From: Nereocystis luetkeana
Lineage: Eukaryota; Sar; Phaeophyceae; Laminariales; Laminariaceae
Direction: 5' to 3'
Assembly (NCBI GenBank): GCA_031213475.1
Contig: JARUPZ010000024.1
Location: forward strand, 496,001 to 560,000
Length of the DNA stretch: 64,000 nucleotides
Position numbers and translations under genes: made by a program. Below are positions 1-11,600 of this stretch, piece by piece (the stretch's first letter is position 1; each line of letters starts with the position of its first letter). The notes under the pieces are model-generated. The model was not told the origin of the DNA, searched no databases, and saw only the letters and a list, made by a program, of their open reading frames with translations.

Positions 1-529
1 GCGGTGTGCCGGGCAAAATGGTATTTCTGTTGTAGGTAGAGGTACTGCAGGGTGTAGGTTGTCGGAGGGAGCCAGTAGTTTAAAGCACGAGTAGTATAGC
101 CTCGAGTGGGTTAGGGTTAGGGCCGCCCCTCCTTTTTCCTTTTTCCCTTTTTAGGCGCGTTTGAGTTTTGTAAGTCGGGTGTGACGACCGTCAAAAATCT
201 TCACCACCACCCCCCCTCCCCCTCCATTCCGTCGTCCCTATCCCCCCCCCAGACCACCAACACCATCACCACCTGACCTGACCGACGAAAACGGTACCTA
301 TTACCATCATCCCCACCGGGCTCGCCCCCAAAAAGTAAGAGGTCCGGGAACAAAAACTAAGAAACTCCACCAATACCCCGGGAGTTGTCGCTGAAAGGAT
401 TTTTTTTGTGGTATGCTACCCGCCGCATGTCGAGAAAACCATCAATACGGGAAAGGGAAGGTTGTGCCGCCTGTGCTGGAGCGGGGGGGGGGAGGGGAGA
501 GGTAGAATGTACGTGGGGGGGGGGCGGCA
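1..529. other. gene-free leader with short telomere-like run
   Basis: No supportable gene. At 108-122 there are a little over two TTAGGG units. The rest is homopolymer-rich (C and G runs) sequence; open frames are short and lack coding character. Confidence 0.6.
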
Positions 530-1057
530 GTGTACTCGATAGGAGATATGTACTCGATCTCATGCATGGCCGTAGTCGTATGACCATAGACCCTCGCATC
601 CCTACAACTCCGGGACGGAGCATGTCGGGTTTTCATCGACCAGGCAGACACTGCTTGCACCAAGCACGAAGCTCCGTGAGGTACATAGAGAGTCGTATGA
701 AGGGTGAGCTGCATCCTACGAAGAACCGCTTTTGAGGCGGACTTGCATATGGATGACAGGTTCAATGAGTTGATATAGTTTCCGGTGTAGGCGTTTCCAG
801 AGAGAGCAGTAGGAGTACTATGTGACTGCCTCTTGGGTGCCTTACCATAAACGCTACGTGATACGATCAATTCCCACTTGTGCGGAGTAGAGGTTGTTCA
901 CCTCGCACAAACGATTTAACTCGACAACCAGCTGTGACCGACCGCCAAAAAAAAGAGCAGGAAAAAAAGCGGTACCCTGGTTGTCTAGCTCACGTAGTGA
1001 GCGGCATGTTTTACAGTGTCGTTGCCAACCGACGCCAACCCAACCTATTTATTATAG
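530..1057 (+). repeat. dispersed repeat family D, full-length copy 1
   Basis: About 520 bp, closely matching 39900-40413 along its length. It shares the head GTGTACTCGATAGGA, the core TGCATGGCCGTAGTCGTATG near 563, and a 3' end reading GCCAACCGACGCCAACCC. Shorter relatives lie at 34500-34650 (plus) and 44119-44318 (minus). It contains no protein-coding frame. The family looks like a non-autonomous mobile element; copy 39900-40413 is flanked by a 16-bp direct repeat. Confidence 0.7.
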
Positions 1058-1197
1058 GGGGAGGGGGGGGGGCATTCCTTTGCTTTTTGTTGTTGTGTTT
1101 TTTACGTGTTCTTGTGTTTCTTATGTACTAGTAGCAGTTTTCGTCGTTATAATGTCCTTGGGGTTTCTGTTTTCCGGCTGCAGAATTACGGGGGCGG

Positions 1198-1480
1198 AGG
1201 GGGGGTACGAATGTACATGAAGGTGGAACAGAGAAGTCAAGAATATTGAGGAGGATTTTCCGGGGTTTCCATTTTGTGGCGGAGGCATTATCGGCGGGGG
1301 GGGGGCTCGCGCAGGCGCGGAAGAGAACATGGGTACGAACGAATGTACATGGAGGTGGAACGGGGGGAAACGGAAATAGGGAGAAAAATATTATGGAGTT
1401 CCCTTGTTTGGCTGAAGCGATACGGGGGGGGGGGGGGTATACGAATGTACATGAAGAAAGCGCAACGAGCAAGGGGCGTG
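1198..1480 (+). repeat. three G-tract/GAATGTACATG repeat units
   Basis: A G-run followed by a segment containing GAATGTACATG and, in the first two units, GGTGGAAC occurs at about 1199, 1331 and 1427. This is a degenerate tandem array with units of roughly 100-130 bp. Open frames through it are by-products of the G tracts. Confidence 0.6.
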
Positions 1481-1917
1481 GGGTAGGGAATTCGGTAGGA
1501 AAGTCTTGGAAGAAGCAGTTTTCATACACGAAGGCGCCCCATCTGATATGCTTCGGGGTACCAGGTGATGCTATTAATACACTCTTTGTGAGGGATGATG
1601 AGCGAGGGAAGGAGTAAGTGTTGTGTGGTGGTTTGCACTTGCATGGTGTGCGCAAGAAGGGAGAGCACTACATTATATGTACAATAAGAGTAGTAGCACT
1701 GTTGTAGTTTCTACCTACATCAGTAGATAGATAAGATTCTACGTATGCTTCGAAGTATACATACTATTAGTAGGTCTTGGTACAGTAGTTTATATCGGTA
1801 TCTATTCATGTTATTAGTAGTCCTCCGTACGTTTGACGAGGGACACCTAGGTCATGAGGAAAGGAGAATACCAAATCAACCATCTATTCAATTCATTCAC
1901 TATGTCTTGACAACGTT

Positions 1918-2135
1918 CAGACACGACGATTCGGCTCCAATTCAGAGGCGATTCGGACACCGTTCGGAGGCAATTCGGATACGAGTCACGGGCCATTGGA
2001 GGCCATCCGGACACAATTCAGAGGCCATTGGGCGATTCGGACACCGTCTGGAGGCCATTCAGACAGCATTCAGAGGCCGTTCGGGTGCATTCAGGGGTCA
2101 TTCGGACACCATCCGGAGGCCGTTCGGACATTACT
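1918..2135 (+). repeat. minisatellite of GGAGGCCATTCGGACA-like units
   Basis: Units of about 15-18 bp built from CGGAGGCCATTC and CAGAGGCCATTC alternate imperfectly. Long repetitive frames on both strands result from this periodicity and are not taken as genes. Confidence 0.75.
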
Positions 2136-2988
2136 CGGAAAAATACATATATACCTGGTATATGCCATTCAGAGACCATTCAGACAAAATTTAGAGGGCA
2201 TCCGGACAAAATCCAGGGATCCAAAGAAAGCACCAACTACTCTTATACAGGGGTAGGTTGGCTTTGTTTTGCTCATCGATCATGGTATGGCCTGCGCACC
2301 AGCTATCTACGATGTGTCTAAAAGCAAAACGGACAGTCAGAGATGCAATGATACCAGTGTGCTGAAACATTAGTGTTGCTGGGAGATATAATACCGTACC
2401 AATTGTTTCTGACCGACCGGAAAAATCATAATCTAGCAGATGTCTAGATCCTGATCTGCCGGTTGTGGGGTGATGGGCAGGATCTGTGCGGTACAGATCC
2501 AACACAGATGTCTAGATCCTGATCTGCCCGTCATGAGTGCATTCAGGGGTCATTCGGACACCATCCGGAGGCCGTTCGGACATTACTCGGAAAAATACAT
2601 ATATACCTGGTATATGCCATTCAGAGACCATTCAGACAAAATTTAGAGGGCATCCGGACAAAATCCAGGGATCCAAAGAAAGCACCAACTACTCTTATAC
2701 AGGGGTAGGTTGGCTTTGTTTTGCTCATCGATCATGGTATGGCCTGCGCACCAGCTATCTACGATGTGTCTAAAAGCAAAACGGACAGTCAGAGATGCAA
2801 TGATACCAGTGTGCTGAAACATTAGTGTTGCTGGGAGATATAATACCGTACCAATTGTTTCTGACCGACCGGAAAAATCATAATCTAGCAGATGTCTAGA
2901 TCCTGATCTGCCGGTTGTGGGGTGATGGGCAGGATCTGTGCGGTACAGATCCAACACAGATGTCTAGATCCTGATCTGCCCGTCATGA
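2085..2988 (+). repeat. exact tandem duplication, 2 x 452 bp
   Basis: 2085-2536 and 2537-2988 appear identical base for base when read in register (offset 452). The unit includes the end of the upstream minisatellite, unique sequence with a GATCATGGTATGG segment, and two units of the 68-bp satellite that follows. Near-perfect identity means either a very recent duplication or an assembly artefact. Confidence 0.9.
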
Positions 2989-3165
2989 GGTGATGGGCAG
3001 GATCTGTGCGGTACATATCCAACACAGATGTCTAGATCCTGATCTGCCCGTGATGAGGTGATGGGCAGGATCTGTGCGGTACATATCCAACACAGATGTC
3101 TAGATCCTGATCTGCCCGTCATGAGGTGATGGGCAGGATCTGTGCGGTACAGATCCAACCCAGGA
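2889..3165 (+). repeat. 68-bp satellite, four units
   Basis: CAGATGTCTAGATCCTGATC recurs at 2889, 2957, 3025 and 3093, exactly 68 bp apart. Each unit also carries GATGGGCAGGATCTGTGCGG. Two further units, at 2437 and 2505, lie in the first 452-bp duplicate. Confidence 0.9.
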
Positions 3166-3329
3166 AATGGCCCAATCTCTCGGACACGCTGCTTCACGTA
3201 CACGTGGAAGGGCAACCTCCGAGCGGTTGCTGCAGTTTTGAATGGAGTTGCTCCTTGGGGTAATGTTTGATCGAATGTGACACTCGAAAACTTACCACCG
3301 AATGTGGCACTCGAAACCTTACCGACACC

Positions 3330-3437
3330 TATTACGGGGGGGGTAGTAAATAGGCCCAAATCTTGTTACTAAAAATAGGGAAATATGCAGGTTTTTGTAG
3401 ACACCGTAGGTCCTATTTACTATGACCCCCCGTAATA
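3330..3437. mobile_element. MITE family 1, copy a (diverged)
   Basis: Terminal inverted repeats begin TATTACGGGGG on the left and end CCCCCCGTAATA on the right. The interior resembles the other copies (TTACTAAAAATAGG, GCAGGTTTTTGTAGACACC). About 108 bp with no coding capacity. Other copies are at 18514, 36961, 52405, 57122, 59172 and 62605. Confidence 0.8.
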
Positions 3438-3465
3438 GTCGTATACTTGAAGTTATTAGGAGACC

Positions 3466-3538
3466 GCCTCTGAGGGTAACACCTCATATTAATATTAATA
3501 GGAGTTAAGCTGGAAAGTGAAGGTGATGAGTAAAAAAA
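3466..3538 (+). repeat. SINE-like family A, 3' fragment
   Basis: The segment CTGAGGGTAACACCTC, then GAGTTAAGCTGGAAAGTGAAGG and an A-run, matches the 3' end of the copies at 40759-41094 and 23238-23556. The tRNA-like head is absent, as expected for a 5'-truncated retroposed copy. Confidence 0.65.
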
Positions 3539-3720
3539 AAGCATTACCGTCCAGTATAGCTTTTGGGGGTTGCTGATTGGCTACAAAGTTTGCAATCCTT
3601 TTTTTATTAAACCTCAGACAGACCGTCCGCAACTGGGAAATTTCCTGGTTCGATGCAAACGCGGCGCAGCCGCGTATATGGCGGGTTTTGGCCCGTTTTG
3701 GCTACGGTTTGGGGTCAGGG

Positions 3721-3744
3721 ATAGGGTTAGGGTTAGGGTTAGAG
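3721..3744 (+). repeat. interstitial TTAGGG repeats
   Basis: About three tandem TTAGGG units with degenerate flanks. They are too short and internal to be a chromosome end. Similar short runs lie at 108-122 and 27129-27140. Confidence 0.6.
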
Positions 3745-5690
3745 CCAGGGGTTGGGTTGGGTCTTCGCCCGTACCTTGATCCCAACAGGAACCAAAACAC
3801 CTGAACAGCCTACCAACCTAAATATCCCTTCTCCCAGATTGTTAAAGGTCCTCGACAGACCATGATATAAATATACTATTAATAAGTACCCGGTATAATA
3901 TTAATTTGCTTGCCATCCGACAATGGGTAGCGTTGTTCTAACAAACGAGTAACAGAAAGTGAAGAACTCTCTAGAACAAAAGCGCGGCAGTATGATACGA
4001 AATATCGTCATCTATTAATAGATCACCCAGCTCTTCCTCACCTGCCTTTGACAGAGGTTGTGCATGATATGCGCAGTGCGGATCCAACCCAGGGGGGGGG
4101 GAATGTTAGATCTTACAGGTTATGCCGGTCCCACCCGGAAAAAAGAGCTAGATCGTACAATATGGGGAATAGATGATCTATCTTTCTTGAACTATCTTGA
4201 TCATAAACTGTGGGAATGATCTGTAGATGATCTGTAGATGATCTATCCGATATGTGAAAAGTTGGGGCAGTTCATCCGATTGCAGTGTATTGGGTATAGG
4301 GCAATATAGACGGACCGACAATTTCGGGACTCGACTGTACATAAAACACAATCGCGAGCGATATACCAAAAATAAAAAATGTGTTTGATGAAATTAGTCA
4401 TGTACCAGGTGAGGTATGTATGTACTAATGATGTGAAGTAGATCCAATAATAATAGCTGCGAGAAGTACGAATTTCAGACCAAATCATAGATCAATGTCT
4501 ATTCGTACCGCTAGTAAGTTGTAATAGTACCAATAGTAAATCACACCATATAATTTCGGGAATACCGATGCCTGATTTAGGTGCCACCTCAAGCCATACC
4601 GAATACCTGGTACAATCCAAGCATCACAGCAGCAGCAGCAGCAGCAGCAGCGACTACAGCAACAGCTCATCCCCCGGAAAAAATACTCACAGTTAGAGCC
4701 ATCCCATACAAAAACTCAACAGTTGATAGATCAATATTTGCAAGATGATTATATTTCAAAATATTGCGAAGTCTTACGAGTATTACCCCGAAGTCATATT
4801 ACCCCCCCTTATTATCCGGGTTATATGTAGTATCAGTGCGCACAATGATTATTATGTAAATTGTAAATTGTCCTGTTGACCCGCGTAGCACCCAGGGCAG
4901 TCACTGTGGTCTATATCCTTGACAAGGATTTACATACTAATATTGTTATAGAATACGCGCGAACGGCTTAAGTAAAAAATGGGGTATAGACGAGACACAT
5001 TACGCAGCTTGCAGCTTGCAAAGCTGAGAATCAACGATTTAATCAGTCGAACTCACACAGCCGACATATTTATTTTTAAAATATACCAGGTATAAGATAA
5101 AACTTACGGCATCATCGCAAGTGTAAGCATGACTAAAAAACATTCTTGCTGTGATGATCATACAATTATCCTGGCTACAGATCACAATATTTATAATCAG
5201 ATAAAAAAACATGATTCCCTATACCCCCAGGTATTAATAGTGTCTTGAATAGTCGTCGTATGTTTTTCCCCAGCTTAGCTGGAGAGAGCCTACTGCTGTT
5301 GACCCTCTTCGGAAATAAATAGAGAGTCTAGTCTTTGATCAAGTGAAACACGAATTTCGTAGACGCGGAGTGGGATTCCTCGCCGAACATACCGAGCAGA
5401 ATCACAAGACTTCATACGCGGCACGTGTGAAGCCACCGCCGCGAGCGCGTCGCCGCGGCTTTTTCTCGAGATAGATGCTGGTATTTGTCGGCCGAAGTAA
5501 AACCTATACGAGTATTAATAACCGAGGTCCTATAGTCACGGTAACAAAAAAACAGATGTACGCGCGAAGGGACTTCGAATGGGAAGTTCGTGTGGACTAG
5601 TCGACCACATTTATTTATTTTATCGCAGCTTGGGCAACCCGTATGTATGTGGTCGTCTTCTCGTACGAACTGCACACCACCAGCTACTCC
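3745..5690. other. gene-free AT-rich stretch
   Basis: No supportable gene. It holds a run of GATCTGTAGAT units at 4205-4245 (also seen near 10370 and 62920-63080), a short CAG run at 4627-4651, and scattered TACCTGGTA and TATTAATA motifs. Confidence 0.5.
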
Positions 5691-6160
5691 TGATGCGGAG
5701 CAATCACACAAGACGCTTCAATACTACTCCTGAAGCCGAGCAACCATAACACGGGTTTTTCAACTACTAATACTATTACTTCTCAATAATACCTGTAATA
5801 TACTCCTGACGCGGAGCAATCATACGAAACACTTCTTCACTACTAAGCGGAGCAATCATACGAAGCATTAAACTACTCCGAGAGAGTGCGGGGCAATCAC
5901 ACAAAACGCTTCATCCCTACTCCTGATGATGCGGATCAATAACACGAAACGCTTCACTACTCACTACGCACTCCTCATGCGGAGCAATCACACGAAACGT
6001 TTCATGCCTAGATTCCTCCTGGTGCGGAGGAAATCGCACGAAACACGAAACGCTTCACTGCTCCTCCTGGTAATAATACGGAATGCGGGGCAATCACACG
6101 AAACGCTTCGATCACCGCTACTGATGCGGAGGAATCACACGAAACGCTTTATCTGGCGAA
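5690..6160 (+). repeat. degenerate minisatellite, about 40-bp units
   Basis: Units carry CTACTCCTGATGCGGAGCAA followed by a CACACGAAACGCTTCA-like half, repeated about ten times with substitutions and indels. The repeating open frame at 5926-6165 follows from this period. Confidence 0.75.
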
Positions 6161-6164
6161 CGTA

Positions 6165-8664
6165 ACGAACCGCCACCATCGAAAAAAACATCACTCCGTG
6201 CGTTCGAATGTGTAACAACGTATCAGGTAGGGGAGAAATTCGTTCGCAGTTTTTTTTTTTCGGTTGGACCAAAAAACAGTGGATATTCGGAAGAGAAATC
6301 AGATGAGATTTCGACTCTTCGAAACCAATATTCAAAGGATTTGTTTTCACGCCTCGAAGAGATAATCGAATCCAAAATCGCGACTTCAGCGCAGATAGAT
6401 GCCTTCCTGATCTGTACCATCATATACTCGTATATGGTCTAGCTCAGGTTGCCAGCATGGAAGCCATGTCCTCTCTGCATGATCCAACACATGTCTCCTG
6501 CGTTGGGTTCGTACTGTACACCATATCGGCAGGGTAGGGTCTTACATGTGATCTACAGGTAGATAGATCAACCTGTAGATAGACGATCTCTTCAGCGTGT
6601 GGGAAAAAAATCAAGCGAATAACCAACACCATCCAACAACAAAAAACATAAAAACATCGTACCTGGGGGGATAAAAAAGTGCGCGGGGCGTTTTTTGTCC
6701 CGACTGGACGAAACTACAAAACCAAACTTTTGGAAGAGACATGATGAGATTGGTTGGTCGAAAAAGCTTTCGAACGAAATTTTGCAAAGTTTACACTGTC
6801 TCGTACAAGTAGCAATCGGGACAAAAACTGCGGGCATATTTCTCCATTTTATTCCCGTTTCTGATTGATCAAGACAAAATTTCAGAGGAGAGGAGGCTAA
6901 TTGGTCCAAACAAAACTACGTATCTCAAACGAAGAAATTCGAACAAAAAAAAAATCAGAGGAAAAAATTCGGCTAAACAAAATGACCAATCCAAAATTTT
7001 GTGCTCCCTAAACCCACTTTTCCTCATCACCCTATCTCTGCTCCCTTCACCCACACAGTAATAGCACGTAATTCACATTCCAAAGGGCTGAATCAAGCCA
7101 AACCAACCACGATACACCACCAAGGGACAGGCAAGGAGAGGGGAAATAAGACCAAGACCAGGAGAAGGGAGAAACGAAACTACAGCAGTACGTACAGTAG
7201 TAGCCGTAGAGCCGCGTCACACTTCCCTTACCTCCCCCCCCCCCCCCGCCCCCTTGTCCGCCTATTCCCACAGCCCACGAGGGTCTCATCGACGATTTTA
7301 CACTCCGAAGTTGCTTCCATATCTCGCTCAAAAAAAAAAAAACACCACCGCAAAAATGCTCCGAAATCTCCACCTATAGGGAAAAAAGAGAGCAAGCCCA
7401 AAAACGGTGTTCCAATAAAATCGGCGTGATTTTAATTGAAACCGAGCTGTATACTGTAAACCAGTGTAACACGGGTGGTAAGATAACATCCCCCCTCGGA
7501 CTAAACCTCGAAGCAGATTTTCTCGACAATTCGGGGAAAGGAGCTCGACGCCGAGTGGTGCGTCTACAGAAAAATCTCGGAAACATCTTTCCAAGCCCGT
7601 TATTTTCGTTGTGTCTGCCCCGCCCCTCATCGCATGGTTGGGAGAAAATCGGCCCGCGAAATTCGTCCCAGGGGTATGTCACTCTTCCCGGAAGTAAGAG
7701 ACTCCGACATCGAGGGCAGGTGGCTTACCGCATATTCTACAATACGGTTGACACCCTCCCTGTACACGAGACGAATAGACCAAACCTTGACCCTACCTCT
7801 AAGCCAATCAGACCCAACCAACCATTGGTTGAATTTTTCGCTTCGTCTCGTACACAGTGTACCCCAACCATGTTATCGAATATACAGCAACATATCGAGT
7901 GGTTAGTGGTAATTTTTTACCGACGATATGCACGCCTAGATAAGCTCGAGTAACGCCAACCAAGACGGTGATCGAATCAGCATATGCCTGATCGACCACC
8001 GACAGTCAACAGCAGGCGGCCAGCCGATACATCGTGTCTCCATTTCTTCTCCCTCCGCATCAACGTCTCCGCCCACTCTGCACCAGGGGAACATCAACGA
8101 CCACGCTGATCAAAAGAAGAATGACGCCCTTGATTGACACTGAACTACACCACACCATTCTCGGGATAAAAAACTCCGACGGCTCCGTGCAGGACTGGCA
8201 TCGAACTGTCACACCCCCACACGAAGACCTGGCTCCGACATCTTCGCGTAGGGTAAAACGCTGACCGAAAAACGGTGTTCAAGTAGACGTCTTTGATTTG
8301 CATCCAACGGTCACAATCGCACTCAAAAGAGGAGATTCAGATCGTTTCCTCCTTCTATTATAGGGTAACGCTGTCCGAAACACGGTGTTCAAATCAATCC
8401 GACATCCTTCCTGTACTACAGTAGAACCCACGTGAGTCACACCCTCGCTCAGAGAAGACACCCCTAAATCTTCGCGCAAAGGGGGTACCGCAAACAAAAA
8501 AACAGTGATAAAAAATCGGCATCCCTTGATGGAAGAAGTAGTAGACACCGATCCGAGTCACAACAGGGGCAACCAAGCGACCTACCGGAGCCTCCCCCAA
8601 CCCCCGCCCCGCCGTCCCCCTCTCCCCCTCCTCCCGCGCCTTATCCCCGGCGTTCAGCAAAACG
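6165..8664. other. gene-free region downstream of the ligase gene
   Basis: No supportable gene. Between about 7400 and 8530 the phrase CGGTGTTC recurs (7403, 8272, 8380) in loosely similar blocks, suggesting a very degenerate tandem array. The part nearest 8664 should include the 3' untranslated region of the minus-strand gene; no clear polyadenylation signal was identified. Confidence 0.4.
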
Positions 8665-11600
8665 TTACCGGAACCCAAACGCCATCCCCTTCAACGCATC
8701 CTTCTCGGCTTTCTGCCTGTTCTTTTTCTTGACGCCTTTACCCCCGCCCCCACCCCCGCCCCCACCCCCACCCCCACCCCCACCCCCACTCTCCGCAGAA
8801 CCTCCCAGACCACCACCATTTCGAGTAGCAGACGCCGACCCCGACCCCCCTCTTGAAGCACCCCTTCCTCCTCCTCCTCCTCCTCCCCCACCGCCCCAAT
8901 CGACCTTTCCCATGCCAGGCCTCGCGGCTGCCGGCATCGGCAGTCCGGGAAAGTCGTTCACCGTCGGTGGCTGTTGCTGTTTCTGCTGCGGCTGCTGCTG
9001 CGCTTGCGGGCGGGCCGGTGTGATCGAAAAAATGTCCGAACGACTCTTACCCCCACCCCCGCCACCCAGCCCCAACCCCATCGAAGAGGCATTCGCAGAC
9101 GACGAGGAGCTAGCCCCGCCGCCGCCCCCTGGGAGTCCCGGGAAATCTTCGCGGCTGATCTTCGCTGTCCCCTTGTTTCTGCCGGAGGAGGCCACCGCCG
9201 CCGCCGCCGCCGATCCCACGCCGTTAGAGCGCCCTTTAAAGCCCGACCCTCCATGGCTAGCCCATGATGCCCCCGCAGATTCGATGCCGCCACCCCACTC
9301 ATCGTCCTCCTCGTCTCGTCGCCGAAGCGGAACGCCAGGAGGGGGGGATTCCGATCTATCCCCGGGGTTTGCACACTGCAGGCGACTCGAGCCTGGTCCA
9401 TACCCACCACCACCACCACCACCGCTGCGGGCAGAAGGACGTACGATAGAGATACCCGTCCCGCCGGTCTTTCCCCCCCCCTTGCTGCTCATCGCCTTCA
9501 GCCAAGTCGCCGCGCTTCCAGGGCCATTCTTACCCGACCCAGACCCCGACCCGCCGGTACCGCTACCACCACCACCACCACCACCACCACCACCACCACC
9601 ACCGCTACCGGCGCTCTTGCTCTTTTTCTGCAGTTTGACGCCGCTGCCGTTGCTGCTAGCCCCGGGGCCGCCTCCTATCCCAGGCCAGCTCTCCTCTACC
9701 GGGGGGGACGGCGGCGGCGGCGGCGGCGGTAGCGATGGTGACGCGGTTGCTGCTCGTGCGGTTGCCAGAGGTGCTGCCGGGGCAGCGCTAGCGGAAGCAG
9801 CGGCGGGAGGGGGCTTCTTCTTTTTCTTAGCGCTCTTGGAAGCGGCCGCGGCGGAGGCTTTGGCCTTCACCGACCGGCTGGCGGCGAGGAGCACGAGCAT
9901 CTCCCTCCGCTTGTCTTCGTCGGGAAGGGTTGCGACCAGGCCTTCGAATAGCTCCCTGATTCGGAAGGGGGGGGGGGATACGGGGGCAGCAGAGGGTGAG
10001 ACGGTCATTAATATACACAAAAACAGGGGGAAGGTGGGGGGGGGGCACGAAAGTGGCACGTTAGTAATGGTAGCCACAACTACTCAAGGAGCGGGTCAAG
10101 CCTCGTGGGTCGGGTCGGGTCAGGTCACCGAACACGACCCCGACCCGACCCGACGCGTGCTAACTTGGAGACCTCCTAACCTGACCCGACCCGTGGGATG
10201 TGGAAGACTCCCTGGCCCGACCCGCGGGTCGGTCGGGTTATTTCGAATACAGAACCAACCCAACCCAACCCAACTCAATCCAGAGCCAAATCCACCAACC
10301 AACCAACCTATTCGAACCAACCACTTCAAATCCAACAATACCTACAGTAGGACATATCATGTGCAGATAGATCATCTACAGATCATCTACGGATATATCA
10401 TGATCTATTTAATGCAGATCATTTAGTTCCCCATCTGTCGTCGGGAGCGGTTGTGGAGGGTCAGCGTAGAACAGATAATACCCAAGAAACAAGTGCTAGA
10501 TCATGCTGCAGATTACCATCTGACCACAAGAACCAGACCATACGTACGAAAAAGATGTCGGAATGTACTGTATCTGCCGCCAAATACTTGCATCATCAAG
10601 TGGGAACGATCTGTCTGATCTATCTCATCTAACCTATGTGTGAAACTAATCCAACGAACTAACAACCTAACCAACCCCAACCCACCCGAAACGATCCTCA
10701 GGCAGCAGCTCCTCCATGGTCTTCAAGTACTCCCCAGGCATCAGCAGGCCCGCGCGGTAACTAGCCGAAATCTCCCTCACATCCGAAAATCCATCCTCGC
10801 CAAGCAACTCCCTCAACTCCAACACCACCGAGGGCGCACCACCCCCTCCCCCGCCTCCCCCTCCTCTTTCACCACCCCCCCTACCCCCTCCTCCGCCGCC
10901 GCCGCCATCGTCGGAGGAAACCCCAAGGTTTTGTCTCGCTAGCGACTGCGCCAGGGTTTCCGCCTGAGATAGGCCACCGCTGCGGGCACCGGACGGCGGT
11001 GCCCTCATTCCTGGCGCGAGGGGAAACTGTTCGACCGCTGCCTCTGCTGCTGCTGCTGCTGCTTCCGCAGCTTCTGCTGCTGCCGCTACAGCTGCCGCCG
11101 CCGCCGCCGCTTCTGCTGCTGCTGATGTCGCTGCCGCCGTTGCTGCTGCTATTCCCCGAGATGGGGATATCGATCGGGGAGAGAGAGAGCGGGCAAGAAC
11201 TTCAGAACCACGCCCACCACCACCACCACCACCACCACCACCACCGCCACCGCTACCACCGGCGGCGGCAGCCTTCTGCTTCCTCTTGGCCGCCTTCTTG
11301 TCCACCTTGAGCTTCATGTTACCGATGCTCGGGACGCTCCTCTGCCCCCCCCCCTTCCCCTTCCCCTTCCTCCCCCCCGCCCCCCCTGCACCAGCCTGCT
11401 CGGGGGGCATGGGATAATCAAAGCACCACTCCCCATCCCCCGCGCCCGACATGGCAATCTCCTGCGCGCGCGTAGGGTACGCCTCTACCGCCGTCCTAAA
11501 GTTGGAAAATCCGCCGCCCCCTCCCCCGCCTCCCCTAGCCCCCCCCCCGCCCCCGCGAGCCGGTTGCAGGGAAGGGAAGTCCTCGGCTCTGGGCTTGGCG

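Noticed and set aside
563..610. Resemblance of the family-D core to the start of 5S rRNA (TACGGCCAT on the reverse strand)
   Set aside because: Only about nine bases match and the 5S internal promoter boxes are absent.
5690..6160. CRISPR-like array
   Set aside because: Units are degenerate, without constant repeats and unique spacers, and the genome is eukaryotic; it is a minisatellite.
8729..10426. A 565-codon Pro-rich open frame on the plus strand
   Set aside because: It is antisense to the last exon of the ligase gene; Pro runs are the complement of Gly codons, and splice-phase and homology evidence support the minus strand.
10999..11310. Leu/Pro/His-rich plus-strand frame
   Set aside because: Shadow of Ala and Gly triplet runs in exon 10 of the ligase gene.
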